Source: Auanema rhodensis
Lineage: Eukaryota > Nematoda > Chromadorea > Rhabditida > Rhabditidae
Reading direction: 5' to 3'
Length of the DNA stretch: 64,000 nt
Assembly: GCA_964057225.1 (NCBI GenBank)
Contig: OZ059899.1
Location: 2,232,001 to 2,296,000 of the forward strand
The first letter of the stretch is position 1, and every line of letters starts with the position of its first letter. Below are positions 1 to 11,050 of the stretch, in pieces. The notes beneath the pieces were generated by a model, which was given only the letters and a program-made list of their open reading frames with translations, did not search any database and was not told where the DNA came from. The position numbers and the translations under genes were made by a program.

Positions 1-15
1 GGAATCTAAAAACAT

Positions 16-73
16 CTACTTTTTGCTAAATTATTTTGAAATTTTTCGAAAAAATTTTTGTCAAAATGTTTTT
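16..73. other. Alternating A/T-tract segment of the unit
   Basis: Runs such as TTTTT, ATTATTTT, AAATTTTT, AAAAAATTTTT, CAAAA and GTTTTT follow each other at roughly helical-turn spacing, so the segment is likely intrinsically bent. It recurs in every unit. Known variants are CG to GG or TG within TTTTTCGAAAA, for example near 7769 and 26370, and AAAAAA to AAAAAC near 47493 and 48897. All four single-base-short units except the one at 4213 lose their base within this tract. That fits slippage at A/T runs. Confidence 0.6.
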
Positions 74-80
74 GGAAGCA

Positions 81-108
81 ATGTTGAGTGCACATGGAAA
101 CTCAACAT
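81..108. other. Dyad 1 of the unit: 9-bp inverted repeat, 10-nt spacer
   Basis: ATGTTGAGT at 81-89 is the exact reverse complement of ACTCAACAT at 100-108, with a 10-base spacer. The spacer begins with the commonest two-state site of the array at position 90. C gives the palindrome GTGCAC and T gives the palindrome TGTACA. Both arms are kept in nearly all 182 units. Exceptions I saw are 'ggaaactaaac' near 35953, which breaks one arm. Changes just outside the arms (catTcac for catAcac, for example near 28186 and 48600) do not touch the stem. It could bind a dimeric protein or form a small cruciform, but neither is shown. Confidence 0.75.
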
Positions 109-164
109 ACACTAATGCATCATTTTTCAAACGATCATAACTAATTTTTGTATCAAGCGTTTCT

Positions 165-230
165 CGATGTAGTATAGTGCATTCGATGCGGATTTTTAAG
201 CTGCGTCGATCTGTGTTATCAGATTTGCGC
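165..230. other. Nearly invariant core segment of the unit
   Basis: From 'gatgtagtat' through 'gatttgcgc', almost every unit has the same sequence, although bases on both sides switch among several states. The few changes I found are private or rare: 'tataaagc' near 38490, 40947 and 55689, 'tatggtgc' near 36733, 'ttcggtgcg' near 11065, and 'agctacgtc' near 52555. Even spacing of mutations would have put more changes here. Low diversity in one sub-segment of a satellite unit is often read as a protein-binding constraint, as with the CENP-B box region in primates. No CENP-B box is present here, so any partner is unknown. Confidence 0.65.
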
Positions 231-242
231 TAGCTTAAAAAT
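192..242. other. Dyad 2 of the unit: long imperfect hairpin
   Basis: ATTTTTAAGCT (192-202) pairs perfectly with AGCTTAAAAAT (232-242). GCG (203-205) pairs with CGC (228-230) with T231 bulged, and ATCTG (209-213) pairs with CAGAT (220-224) around the loop TGTTAT. The TCG/TTG stretches form a 3 x 3 internal loop. In total there are 19 base pairs in 51 nt. Two recurrent variants fall on the stem. G233 to A (gctaActt) opens the pair with C201. A241 to G (aaaaGtgc) leaves a G-T wobble if the plus strand is transcribed. The rest of the hairpin is among the best-kept parts of the unit. Confidence 0.75.
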
Positions 243-259
243 GCACCGAGATATCAACT

Positions 260-281
260 GATATAAGTTCCCACTTATATC
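260..281. other. Dyad 3 of the unit: 9-bp inverted repeat, 4-nt loop
   Basis: GATATAAGT (260-268) and ACTTATATC (273-281) are exact reverse complements around a 4-base loop, normally TCAC. An overlapping palindrome, GATATC, lies just upstream at 250-255. Most units keep both arms. Rare breaks are 'tcttcg' for 'tcctcg', which lies outside the arm, 'cactcatatc' near 28704, 'acttatttcc' near 37186, and 'ataagctcac' near 24135. The last is at the arm-loop boundary. The function is unknown; the compact perfect stem would extrude or fold easily. Confidence 0.75.
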
Positions 282-3200
282 CTCGATTTTCACCCTGAAG
301 AATTGATTTTTTCGTTGAATAGCATTGTCCATCGTCTTTGCCTTGAAAAAAGGAATCTAAAAACATCTACTTTTTGCTAAATTATTTTGAAATTTTTCGA
401 AAAAATTTTTGTCAAAATGTTTTTGGAAGCAATGTTGAGTGCACATGGAAACTCAACATACACTAATGCATCATTTTTCAAACGATCATAACTAATTTTT
501 GTATCAAGCGTTTCTCGATGTAGTATAGTGCATTCGATGCGGATTTTTAAGCTGCGTCGATCTGTGTTATCAGATTTGCGCTAGCTTAAAAATGCACCGA
601 GATATCAACTGATATAAGTTCACACTTATATCCTCGATTTTCACCCTGAAGAATTGATTTTTTCGTTGAATAGCATTGTCCATCGTCTTTGCCTTAAAAA
701 AAGGAATCTAAAAACATCTACTTTTTGCTAAATTATTTTGAAATTTTTCGAAAAAATTTTTGTCAAAATGTTTTTGGAAGCAATGTTGAGTGCACATGGA
801 AACTCAACATACACTAATGCATCATTTTTCAAACGATCATAACTAATTTTTGTATCAAGCGTTTCTCGATGTAGTATAGTGCATTCGATGCGGATTTTTA
901 AGCTGCGTCGATCTGTGTTATCAGATTTGCGCTAGCTTAAAAATGCACCGAGATATCAACTGATATAAGTTCACACTTATATCCTCGATTTTCACCCTGA
1001 AGAATTAATTTTTTCGTTGAATAACATTGTCTATCGTCTTTGCCTTGAAAAATGGAATCTAAAAACATTTACTTTTTGCTAAATTATTTTGAAATTTTTC
1101 GAAAAAATTTTTGTCAAAATGTTTTTGGAAGCAATGTTGAGTGTACATGGAAACTCAACATACACTAATGCATCATTTTTCAAACAATCATAACTAATTT
1201 TTGTATTAAGCGTTTCTCGATGTAGTATAGTGCATTCGATGCGGATTTTTAAGCTGCGTCGATCTGTGTTATCAGATTTGCGCTAGCTTAAAAATGCACC
1301 GAGATATCAACTGATATAAGTTCACACTTATATCCTCGATTTTCACCCTGAACAATTAATTTTTTCGTTGAATAACATTGTCTATCGTCTTTGCCTTGAA
1401 AAATGGAATCTAAAAACATCTACTTTTTGCTAAATTATTTTGAAATTTTTCGAAAAAATTTTTGTCAAAATGTTTTTGGAAGCAATGTTGAGTGTACATG
1501 GAAACTCAACATACACTAATGCATCATTTTTCAAACGATCATAACTAATTTTTGTATCAAGCGTTTCTCAATGTAGTATAGTGCATTCGATGCGGATTTT
1601 TAAGCTGCGTCGATCTGTGTTATCAGATTTGCGCTAGCTTAAAAATGCACCGAGATATCAACTGATATAAGTTCACACTTATATCCTCGATTTTCACCCT
1701 GAACAATTAATTTTTTCGTTGAATAGCATTGTCCATCGTCTTTGCCTTGAAAAAAGGAATCTAAAAACATCTACTTTTTGCTAAATTATTTTGAAATTTT
1801 TCGAAAAAATTTTTGTCAAAATGTTTTTGGAAGCAATGTTGAGTGCACATGGAAACTCAACATACACTAATGCATCATTTTTCAAACGATCATAACTAAT
1901 TTTTGTATCAAGCGTTTCTCGATGTAGTATAGTGCATTCGATGCGGATTTTTAAGCTGCGTCGATCTGTGTTATCAGATTTGCGCTAGCTTAAAAATGCA
2001 CCGAGATATCAAGTGATATAAGTTCACACTTATATCCTCGATTTTCACCCTGAAGAATTGATTTTTTCGTTGAATAGCATTGTCCATCGTCTTTGCCTTA
2101 AAAAAAGGAATCTAAAAACATCTACTTTTTGCTAAATTATTTTGAAATTTTTTGAAAAAATTTTTGTCAAAATGTTTTTGGAAGCAATGTTGAGTGCACA
2201 TGGAAACTCAACATACACTAATGCATCATTTTTCAAACGATGATAACTAATTTTTGTATCAAGCGTTTCTCGATGTAGTATAGTGCATTCGATGCGGATT
2301 TTTAAGCTGCGTCGATCTGTGTTATCAGATTTGCGCTAGCTTAAAAATGCACCGAGATATCAACTGATATAAGTTCACACTTATATCCTCGATTTTCACC
2401 CTGAAGAATTAATTTTTTCGTTGAATAACATTGTCTATCGTCTTTGCCTTGAAAAATGGAATCTAAAAACATTTACTTTTTGCTAAATTATTTTGAAATT
2501 TTTCGAAAAAATTTTTGTCAAAATGTTTTTGGAAGCAATGTTGAGTGTACATGGAAACTCAACATACACTAATGCATCATTTTTCAAACAATCATAACTA
2601 ATTTTTGTATTAAGCGTTTCTCGATGTAGTATAGTGCATTCGATGCGGATTTTTAAGCTGCGTCGATCTGTGTTATCAGATTTGCGCTAGCTTAAAAATG
2701 CACCGAGATATCAACTGATATAAGTTCACACTTATATCCTCGATTTTCACCCTGAAGAATTGATTTTTTCGTTGAATAGCATTGTCCATCGTCTTTGCCT
2801 TGAAAAAAGGAATCTAAAAACATCTACTTTTTGCTAAATTATTTTGAAATTTTTCGAAAAAATTTTTGTCAAAATGTTTTTGGAAGCAATGTTGAGTGCA
2901 CATGGAAACTCAACATACACTAATGCATCATTTTTCAAACGATCATAACTAATTTTTGTATCAAGCGTTTCTCGATGTAGTATAGTGCATTCGATGCGGA
3001 TTTTTAAGCTGCGTCGATCTGTGTTATCAGATTTGCGCTAGCTTGAAAATGCACCGAGATATCAACTGATATAAGTTCACACTTATATCCTCGATTTTCA
3101 CCCTGAAGAATTAATTTTTTCGTTGAATAGCATTGTCCATCGTCTTTGCCTTGAAAAAAGGAATCTAAAAACATCTACTTTTTGCTAAATTATTTTGAAA

Positions 3201-4212
3201 TTTTTCGAAAAAATTTTTGTCAAAATGTTTTTGGAAGCAATGTTGAGTGTACATGGAAACTCAACATACACTAATGCATCATTTTTCAAACGATCATAAC
3301 TAATTTTTGTATCAAGCGTTTCTCGATGTAGTATAGTGCATTCGATGCGGATTTTTAAGCTGCGTCGATCTGTGTTATCAGATTTGCGCTAGCTTAAAAA
3401 TGCACCGAGATATCAACTGATATAAGTTCACACTTATATCCTCGATTTTCACCCTGAAGAATTGATTTTTTCGTTGAATAGCATTGTCCATCGTCTTTGC
3501 CTTAAAAAAAGGAATCTAAAAACATCTACTTTTTGCTAAATTATTTTGAAATTTTTCGAAAAAATTTTTGTCAAAATGTTTTTGGAAGCAATGTTGAGTG
3601 CACATGGAAACTCAACATACACTAATGCATCATTTTTCAAACGATCATAACTAATTTTTGTATCAAGCGTTTCTCGATGTAGTATAGTGCATTCGATGCG
3701 GATTTTTAAGCTGCGTCGATCTGTGTTATCAGATTTGCGCTAGCTTAAAAATGCACCGAGATATCAACTGATATAAGTTCACACTTATATCCTCGATTTT
3801 CACCCTGAAGAATTAATTTTTTCGTTGAATAACATTGTCTATCGTCTTTGCCTTGAAAAATGGAATCTAAAAACATTTACTTTTTGCTAAATTATTTTGA
3901 AATTTTTCGAAAAAATTTTTGTCAAAATGTTTTTGGAAGCAATGTTGAGTGTACATGGAAACTCAACATACACTAATGCATCATTTTTCAAACAATCATA
4001 ACTAATTTTTGTATTAAGCGTTTCTCGATGTAGTATAGTGCATTCGATGCGGATTTTTAAGCTGCGTCGATCTGTGTTATCAGATTTGCGCTAGCTTAAA
4101 AATGCACCGAGATATCAACTGATATAAGTTCACACTTATATCCTCGATTTTCACCCTGAACAATTAATTTTTTCGTTGAATAACATTGTCTATCGTCTTT
4201 GCCTTGAAAAAT

Positions 4213-4562
4213 GGAATCTAAAAACATCTACTTTTTGCTAAATTATTTTGAAATTTTTCGAAAAAATTTTTGTCAAAATGTTTTTGGAAGCAATGTTGAG
4301 TGTACATGGAAACTCAACATACACTAATGCATCATTTTTCAAACAATCATAACTAATTTGTGTATTAAGCGTTGTTAATGTAGTATAGTGCATTCGATGC
4401 GGATTTTTAAGCTGCGTCGATCTGTGTTATCAGATTTGCGCTAGCTTAAAAATGCACCGAGATATCAACTGATATAAGTTCACACTTATATCCTCGATTT
4501 TCACCCTGAACAATTAATTTTTTCGTTGAATAGCATTGTCCATCGTCTTTGCCTTGAAAAAA
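4213..4562 (+). repeat. 350-bp unit with a private 1-base deletion
   Basis: The unit reads 'gcgttgttaatg' where its relatives have 'gcgtttcttaatg', a net loss of one base in the variable segment. The next unit starts at 4563. This is the first of four single-base-short units. It is the only one whose deletion lies outside the A/T tract. Confidence 0.9.
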
Positions 4563-5615
4563 GGAATCTAAAAACATCTACTTTTTGCTAAATTATTTTG
4601 AAATTTTTCGAAAAAATTTTTGTCAAAATGTTTTTGGAAGCAATGTTGAGTGCACATGGAAACTCAACATACACTAATGCATCATTTTTCAAACGATCAT
4701 AACTAATTTTTGTATCAAGCGTTTCTCGATGTAGTATAGTGCATTCGATGCGGATTTTTAAGCTGCGTCGATCTGTGTTATCAGATTTGCGCTAGCTTAA
4801 AAATGCACCGAGATATCAACTGATATAAGTTCACACTTATATCCTCGATTTTCACCCTGAACAATTAATTTTTTCGTTGAATAACATTGTCCATCGTCTT
4901 TGCCTTGAAAAAAGGAATCTAAAAACATCTACTTTTTGCTAAATTATTTTGAAATTTTTCGAAAAAATTTTTGTCAAAATGTTTTTGGAAGCAATGTTGA
5001 GTGCACATGGAAACTCAACATACACTAATGCATCATTTTTCAAACGATCATAACTAATTTTTGTATCAAGCGTTTCTCGATGTAGTATAGTGCATTCGAT
5101 GCGGATTTTTAAGCTGCGTCGATCTGTGTTATCAGATTTGCGCTAGCTTAAAAATGCACCGAGATATCAACTGATATAAGTTCACACTTATATCCTCGAT
5201 TTTCACCCTGAAGAATTAATTTTTTCGTTGAATAACATTGTCTATCGTCTTTGCCTTGAAAAATGGAATCTAAAAACATTTACTTTTTGCTAAATTATTT
5301 TGAAATTTTTCGAAAAAATTTTTGTCAAAATGTTTTTGGAAGCAATGTTGAGTGTACATGGAAACTCAACATACACTAATGCATCATTTTTCAAACAATC
5401 ATAACTAATTTTTGTATTAAGCGTTTCTCGATGTAGTATAGTGCATTCGATGCGGATTTTTAAGCTGCGTCGATCTGTGTTATCAGATTTGCGCTAGCTT
5501 AAAAATGCACCGAGATATCAACTGATATAAGTTCACACTTATATCCTCGATTTTCACCCTGAACAATTAATTTTTTCGTTGAATAACATTGTCTATCGTC
5601 TTTGCCTTGAAAAAT

Positions 5616-6668
5616 GGAATCTAAAAACATCTACTTTTTGCTAAATTATTTTGAAATTTTTCGAAAAAATTTTTGTCAAAATGTTTTTGGAAGCAATGTT
5701 GAGTGTACATGGAAACTCAACATACACTAATGCATCATTTTTCAAACAATCATAACTAATTTGTGTATTAAGCGTTTCTTAATGTAGTATAGTGCATTCG
5801 ATGCGGATTTTTAAGCTGCGTCGATCTGTGTTATCAGATTTGCGCTAGCTTAAAAATGCACCGAGATATCAACTGATATAAGTTCACACTTATATCCTCG
5901 ATTTTCACCCTGAACAATTAATTTTTTCGTTGAATAACATTGTCTATCGTCTTTGCCTTGAAAAATGGAATCTAAAAACATCTACTTTTTGCTAAATTAT
6001 TTTGAAATTTTTCGAAAAAATTTTTGTCAAAATGTTTTTGGAAGCAATGTTGAGTGTACATGGAAACTCAACATACACTAATGCATCATTTTTCAAACAA
6101 TCATAACTAATTTGTGTATTAAGCGTTTCTTAATGTAGTATAGTGCATTCGATGCGGATTTTTAAGCTGCGTCGATCTGTGTTATCAGATTTGCGCTAGC
6201 TTAAAAATGCACCGAGATATCAACTGATATAAGTTCACACTTATATCCTCGATTTTCACCCTGAACAATTAATTTTTTCGTTGAATAACATTGTCTATCG
6301 TCTTTGCCTTGAAAAATGGAATCTAAAAACATCTACTTTTTGCTAAATTATTTTGAAATTTTTCGAAAAAATTTTTGTCAAAATGTTTTTGGAAGCAATG
6401 TTGAGTGTACATGGAAACTCAACATACACTAATGCATCATTTTTCAAACAATCATAACTAATTTGTGTATTAAGCGTTTCTTAATGTAGTATAGTGCATT
6501 CGATGCGGATTTTTAAGCTGCGTCGATCTGTGTTATCAGATTTGCGCTAGCTTAAAAATGCACCGAGATATCAACTGATATAAGTTCACACTTATATCCT
6601 CGATTTTCACCCTGAAGAATTAATTTTTTCGTTGAATAACATTATCCATCGTCTTTGCCTTGAAAAAT
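5616..6668 (+). repeat. Three consecutive near-identical units
   Basis: Units at 5616, 5967 and 6318 all carry 'caatc', 'tttgtgtatt' and 'tttcttaatg'. I saw no difference between the first two. The third differs only in its tail, where it has 'gaagaattaat' and 'attatcc' instead of 'gaacaattaat' and 'attgtct'. This is a recent one-unit amplification. Confidence 0.85.
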
Positions 6669-7544
6669 GGAATCTAAAAACATCTACTTTTTGCTAAATT
6701 ATTTTGAAATTTTTCGAAAAAATTTTTGTCAAAATGTTTTTGGAAGCAATGTTGAGTGTACATGGAAACTCAACATACACTAATGCATCATTTTTCAAAC
6801 GATCATAACTAATTTTTGTATCAAGCGTTTCTCAATGTAGTATAGTGCATTCGATGCGGATTTTTAAGCTGCGTCGATCTGTGTTATCAGATTTGCGCTA
6901 GCTTAAAAATGCACCGAGATATCAACTGATATAAGTTCACACTTATATCCTCGATTTTCACCCTGAAGAATTAATTTTTTCGTTGAATAACATTATCCAT
7001 CGTCTTTGCCTTGAAAAATGGAATCTAAAAACATCTACTTTTTGCTAAATTATTTTGAAATTTTTCGAAAAAATTTTTGTCAAAATGTTTTTGGAAGCAA
7101 TGTTGAGTGTACATGGAAACTCAACATACACTAATGCATCATTTTTCAAATGATCATAACTAATTTTTGTATCAAGCGTTTCTCAATGTAGTATAGTGCA
7201 TTCGATGCGGATTTTTAAGCTGCGTCGATCTGTGTTATCAGATTTGCGCTAACTTAAAAATGCACCGAGATATCAACTGATATAAGTTCACACTTATATC
7301 CTCGATTTTCACCCTGAACAATTAATTTTTTCGTTGAATAACATTGTCTATCGTCTTTGCCTTGAAAAATGGAATCTAAAAACATCTACTTTTTGCTAAA
7401 TTATTTTGAAATTTTTCGAAAAAATTTTTGTCAAAATGTTTTTGGAAGCAATGTTGAGTGTACATGGAAACTCAACATACACTAATGCATCATTTTTCAA
7501 ACAATCATAACTAATTTGTGTATTAAGCGTTTCTCAATGTAGTA
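6669..7544 (+). repeat. Mixed units between two higher-order blocks
   Basis: Units at 6669 and 7020 carry 'tcaagcgtttctcaatg' and the 'attatcc' or 'attgtct' tails. The unit at 7371 begins with 'caatc' and 'gtgtatt' but ends in 'ctcaatg'. The unit at 7020 has a private 'caaatgatc'. No clear higher-order period is seen. Confidence 0.75.
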
Positions 7545-10500
7545 TAGTGCATTCGATGCGGATTTTTAAGCTGCGTCGATCTGTGTTATCAGATTTGCGC
7601 TAGCTTAAAAATGCACCGAGATATCAACTGATATAAGTTCACACTTATATCCTCGATTTTCACCCTGAACAATTAATTTTTTCGTTGAATAACATTGTCC
7701 ATCGTCTTTGCCTTGAAAAAAGGAATCTAAAAACATCCACTTTTTGCTAAATTATTTTGAAATTTTTGGAAAAAATTTTTGTCAAAATGTTTTTGGAAGC
7801 AATGTTGAGTGTACATGGAAACTCAACATACACTAATGCATCATTTTTCAAACGATCATAACTAATTTTTGTATCAAGCGTTTCTCGATGTAGTATAGTG
7901 CATTCGATGCGGATTTTTAAGCTGCGTCGATCTGTGTTATCAGATTTGCGCTAGCTTAAAAATGCACCGAGATATCAACTGATATAAGTTCACACTTATA
8001 TCTTCGATTTTCACCCTGAAGAATTGATTTTTTCGTTGAATAGCATTGTCCATCGTCTTTGCCTTAAAAAAAGGAATCTAAAAACATCTACTTTTTGCTA
8101 AATTATTTTGAAATTTTTCGAAAAAATTTTTGTCAAAATGTTTTTGGAAGCAATGTTGAGTGCACATGGAAACTCAACATACACTAATGCATCATTTTTC
8201 AAACGATCATAACTAATTTTTGTATCAAGCGTTTCTCGATGTAGTATAGTGCATTCGATGCGGATTTTTAAGCTGCGTCGATCTGTGTTATCAGATTTGC
8301 GCTAGCTTAAAAATGCACCGAGATATCAACTGATATAAGTTCACACTTATATCCTCGATTTTCACCCTGAAGAATTAATTTTTTCGTTGAATAACATTGT
8401 CTATCGTCTTTGCCTTGAAAAATGGAATCTAAAAACATTTACTTTTTGCTAAATTATTTTGAAATTTTTCGAAAAAATTTTTGTCAAAATGTTTTTGGAA
8501 GCAATGTTGAGTGTACATGGAAACTCAACATACACTAATGCATCATTTTTCAAACAATCATAACTAATTTTTGTATTAAGCGTTTCTCGATGTAGTATAG
8601 TGCATTCGATGCGGATTTTTAAGCTGCGTCGATCTGTGTTATCAGATTTGCGCTAGCTTAAAAATGCACCGAGATATCAACTGATATAAGTTCACACTTA
8701 TATCCTCGATTTTCACCCTGAACAATTAATTTTTTCGTTGAATAACATTGTCTATCGTCTTTGCCTGGAAAAATGGAATCTAAAAACATCTACTTTTTGC
8801 TAAATTATTTTGAAATTTTTCGAAAAAATTTTTGTCAAAATGTTTTTGGAAGCAATGTTGAGTGTACATGGAAACTCAACATACACTAATGCATCATTTT
8901 TCAAACAATCATAACTAATTTGTGTATTAAGCGTTTCTTAATGTAGTATAGTGCATTCGATGCGGATTTTTAAGCTGCGTCGATCTGTGTTATCAGATTT
9001 GCGCTAGCTTAAAAATGCACCGAGATATCAATTGATATAAGTTCACACTTATATCCTCGATTTTCACCCTGAAGAATTATTTTTTTCGTTGAATAACATT
9101 GTCCATCGTCTTTGCCTTGTAAAATGGAATCTAAAAACATTTACTTTTTGCTAAATTATTTTGAAATTTTTCGAAAAAATTTTTGTCAAAATGTTTTTGG
9201 AAGCAATGTTGAGTGTACATGGAAACTCAACATACACTAATGCATCATTTTTCAAACAATCATAACTAATTTTTGTATTAAGCGTTTCTCGATGTAGTAT
9301 AGTGCATTCGATGCGGATTTTTAAGCTGCGTCGATCTGTGTTATCAGATTTGCGCTAGCTTAAAAATGCACCGAGATATCAACTGATATAAGTTCACACT
9401 TATATCCTCGATTTTCACCCTGAACAATTAATTTTTTCGTTGAATAACATTGTCCATCGTCTTTGCCTTGAAAAAAGGAATCTAAAAACATCCACTTTTT
9501 GCTAAATTATTTTGAAATTTTTGGAAAAAATTTTTGTCAAAATGTTTTTGGAAGCAATGTTGAGTGTACATGGAAACTCAACATACACTAATGCATCATT
9601 TTTCAAACGATCATAACTAATTTTTGTATCAAGCGTTTCTCGATGTAGTATAGTGCATTCGATGCGGATTTTTAAGCTGCGTCGATCTGTGTTATCAGAT
9701 TTGCGCTAGCTTAAAAATGCACCGAGATATCAACTGATATAAGTTCACACTTATATCTTCGATTTTCACCCTGAAGAATTGATTTTTTCGTTGAATAGCA
9801 TTGTCCATCGTCTTTGCCTTAAAAAAAGGAATCTAAAAACATCTACTTTTTGCTAAATTATTTTGAAATTTTTCGAAAAAATTTTTGTCAAAATGTTTTT
9901 GGAAGCAATGTTGAGTGCACATGGAAACTCAACATACACTAATGCATCATTTTTCAAACGATCATAACTAATTTTTGTATCAAGCGTTTCTCGATGTAGT
10001 ATAGTGCATTCGATGCGGATTTTTAAGCTGCGTCGATCTGTGTTATCAGATTTGCGCTAGCTTAAAAATGCACCGAGATATCAACTGATATAAGTTCACA
10101 CTTATATCCTCGATTTTCACCCTGAAGAATTAATTTTTTCGTTGAATAACATTGTCTATCGTCTTTGCCTTGAAAAATGGAATCTAAAAACATTTACTTT
10201 TTGCTAAATTATTTTGAAATTTTTCGAAAAAATTTTTGTCAAAATGTTTTTGGAAGCAATGTTGAGTGTACATGGAAACTCAACATACACTAATGCATCA
10301 TTTTTCAAACAATCATAACTAATTTTTGTATTAAGCGTTTCTCGATGTAGTATAGTGCATTCGATGCGGATTTTTAAGCTGCGTCGATCTGTGTTATCAG
10401 ATTTGCGCTAGCTTAAAAATGCACCGAGATATCAACTGATATAAGTTCACACTTATATCCTCGATTTTCACCCTGAACAATTAATTTTTTCGTTGAATAA

Positions 10501-11050
10501 CATTGTCTATCGTCTTTGCCTTGAAAAATGGAATCTAAAAACATCTACTTTTTGCTAAATTATTTTGAAATTTTTCGAAAAAATTTTTGTCAAAATGTTT
10601 TTGGAAGCAATGTTGAGTGTACATGGAAACTCAACATACACTAATGCATCATTTTTCAAACAATCATAACTAATTTGTGTATTAAGCGTTTCTTAATGTA
10701 GTATAGTGCATTCGATGCGGATTTTTAAGCTGCGTCGATCTGTGTTATCAGATTTGCGCTAGCTTAAAAATGCACCGAGATATCAATTGATATAAGTTCA
10801 CACTTATATCCTCGATTTTCACCCTGAAGAATTATTTTTTTCGTTGAATAACATTGTCCATCGTCTTTGCCTTGTAAAATGGAATCTAAAAACATTTACT
10901 TTTTGCTAAATTATTTTGAAATTTTTCGAAAAAATTTTTGTCAAAATGTTTTTGGAAGCAATGTTGAGTGTACATGGAAACTCAACATACACTAATGCAT
11001 CATTTTTCAAACAATCATAACTAATTTTTGTATTAAGCGTTTCTCGATGT
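7545..11050 (+). repeat. 5-unit (1755-bp) higher-order repeat, two copies
   Basis: Copy 1 is about 7545-9295 and copy 2 about 9300-11050, offset exactly 1755 bp (5 x 351). Ordered markers repeat in both: 'acatccact' with TTTTTGGAAAA (7722/9477), 'atcttcg' then 'cttaaaaaaagg' (about 8003/9758 onward), 'acatttact', 'gtgtatt' with 'tttcttaatg', and 'gaagaattattttttt' with 'cttgtaaaatgg' (about 9075/10830 onward). The one mismatch I noted is 'cctggaaaaatgg' near 8766 in copy 1. The edges are estimated from where diagnostic sites stop agreeing. Confidence 0.85.

Larger units (their letters stand above)
1..351 (+). repeat. Reference satellite unit (first copy)
   Basis: This unit serves as the coordinate frame for the other entries. 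In order it holds an A/T-tract segment (about 15-75), a 9-bp dyad (81-108), a variable segment (about 132-166), a nearly invariant segment (about 165-230) that contains most of a long imperfect hairpin (192-242), a 9-bp dyad with a 4-base loop (260-281), and a variable tail (296-351). It belongs to the type with GTGCAC at 89-94, 'cgatc' at 132-136 and a 'tagcattgtcc' tail. A private change gives 'ttcccac' instead of the usual 'ttcacac' at 268-274, inside the loop of the third dyad. The phase is arbitrary because the true unit boundary cannot be known from the array. Confidence 0.95.
1..5615 (+). repeat. Left segment with a loose 4-unit order
   Basis: Units start at 1, 352, 703 and so on. The marker 'cttaaaaaaagg' precedes the units at 703, 2107 and 3511, exactly 1404 bp (4 units) apart. 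Each time it is followed by a unit with 'acatttact' (1054, 2458, 3862). The general order is a GTGCAC unit, the 'ttaaaaaaagg' GTGCAC unit, the 'acatttact' unit with 'caatc', then a linking unit. The copies are not clean: tails and the linking unit vary, so this is a decaying or partly converted tetramer. GTGCAC units are much denser here than further right. Confidence 0.8.

Noticed and set aside
181-196. CENP-B box
   Set aside because: 'attcgatgcggattttt' and TTTTTCGAAAAAATTTT share the TTCG start with the box, but neither has the required CGGG part. No other match was seen on either strand.
255-300. Hammerhead ribozyme, as found in some animal satellites
   Set aside because: 'ctgatataag' starts like the CUGAUGA core but lacks GA at the needed place. 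No matching GAAA and cleavage triplet with three stems can be arranged around it.
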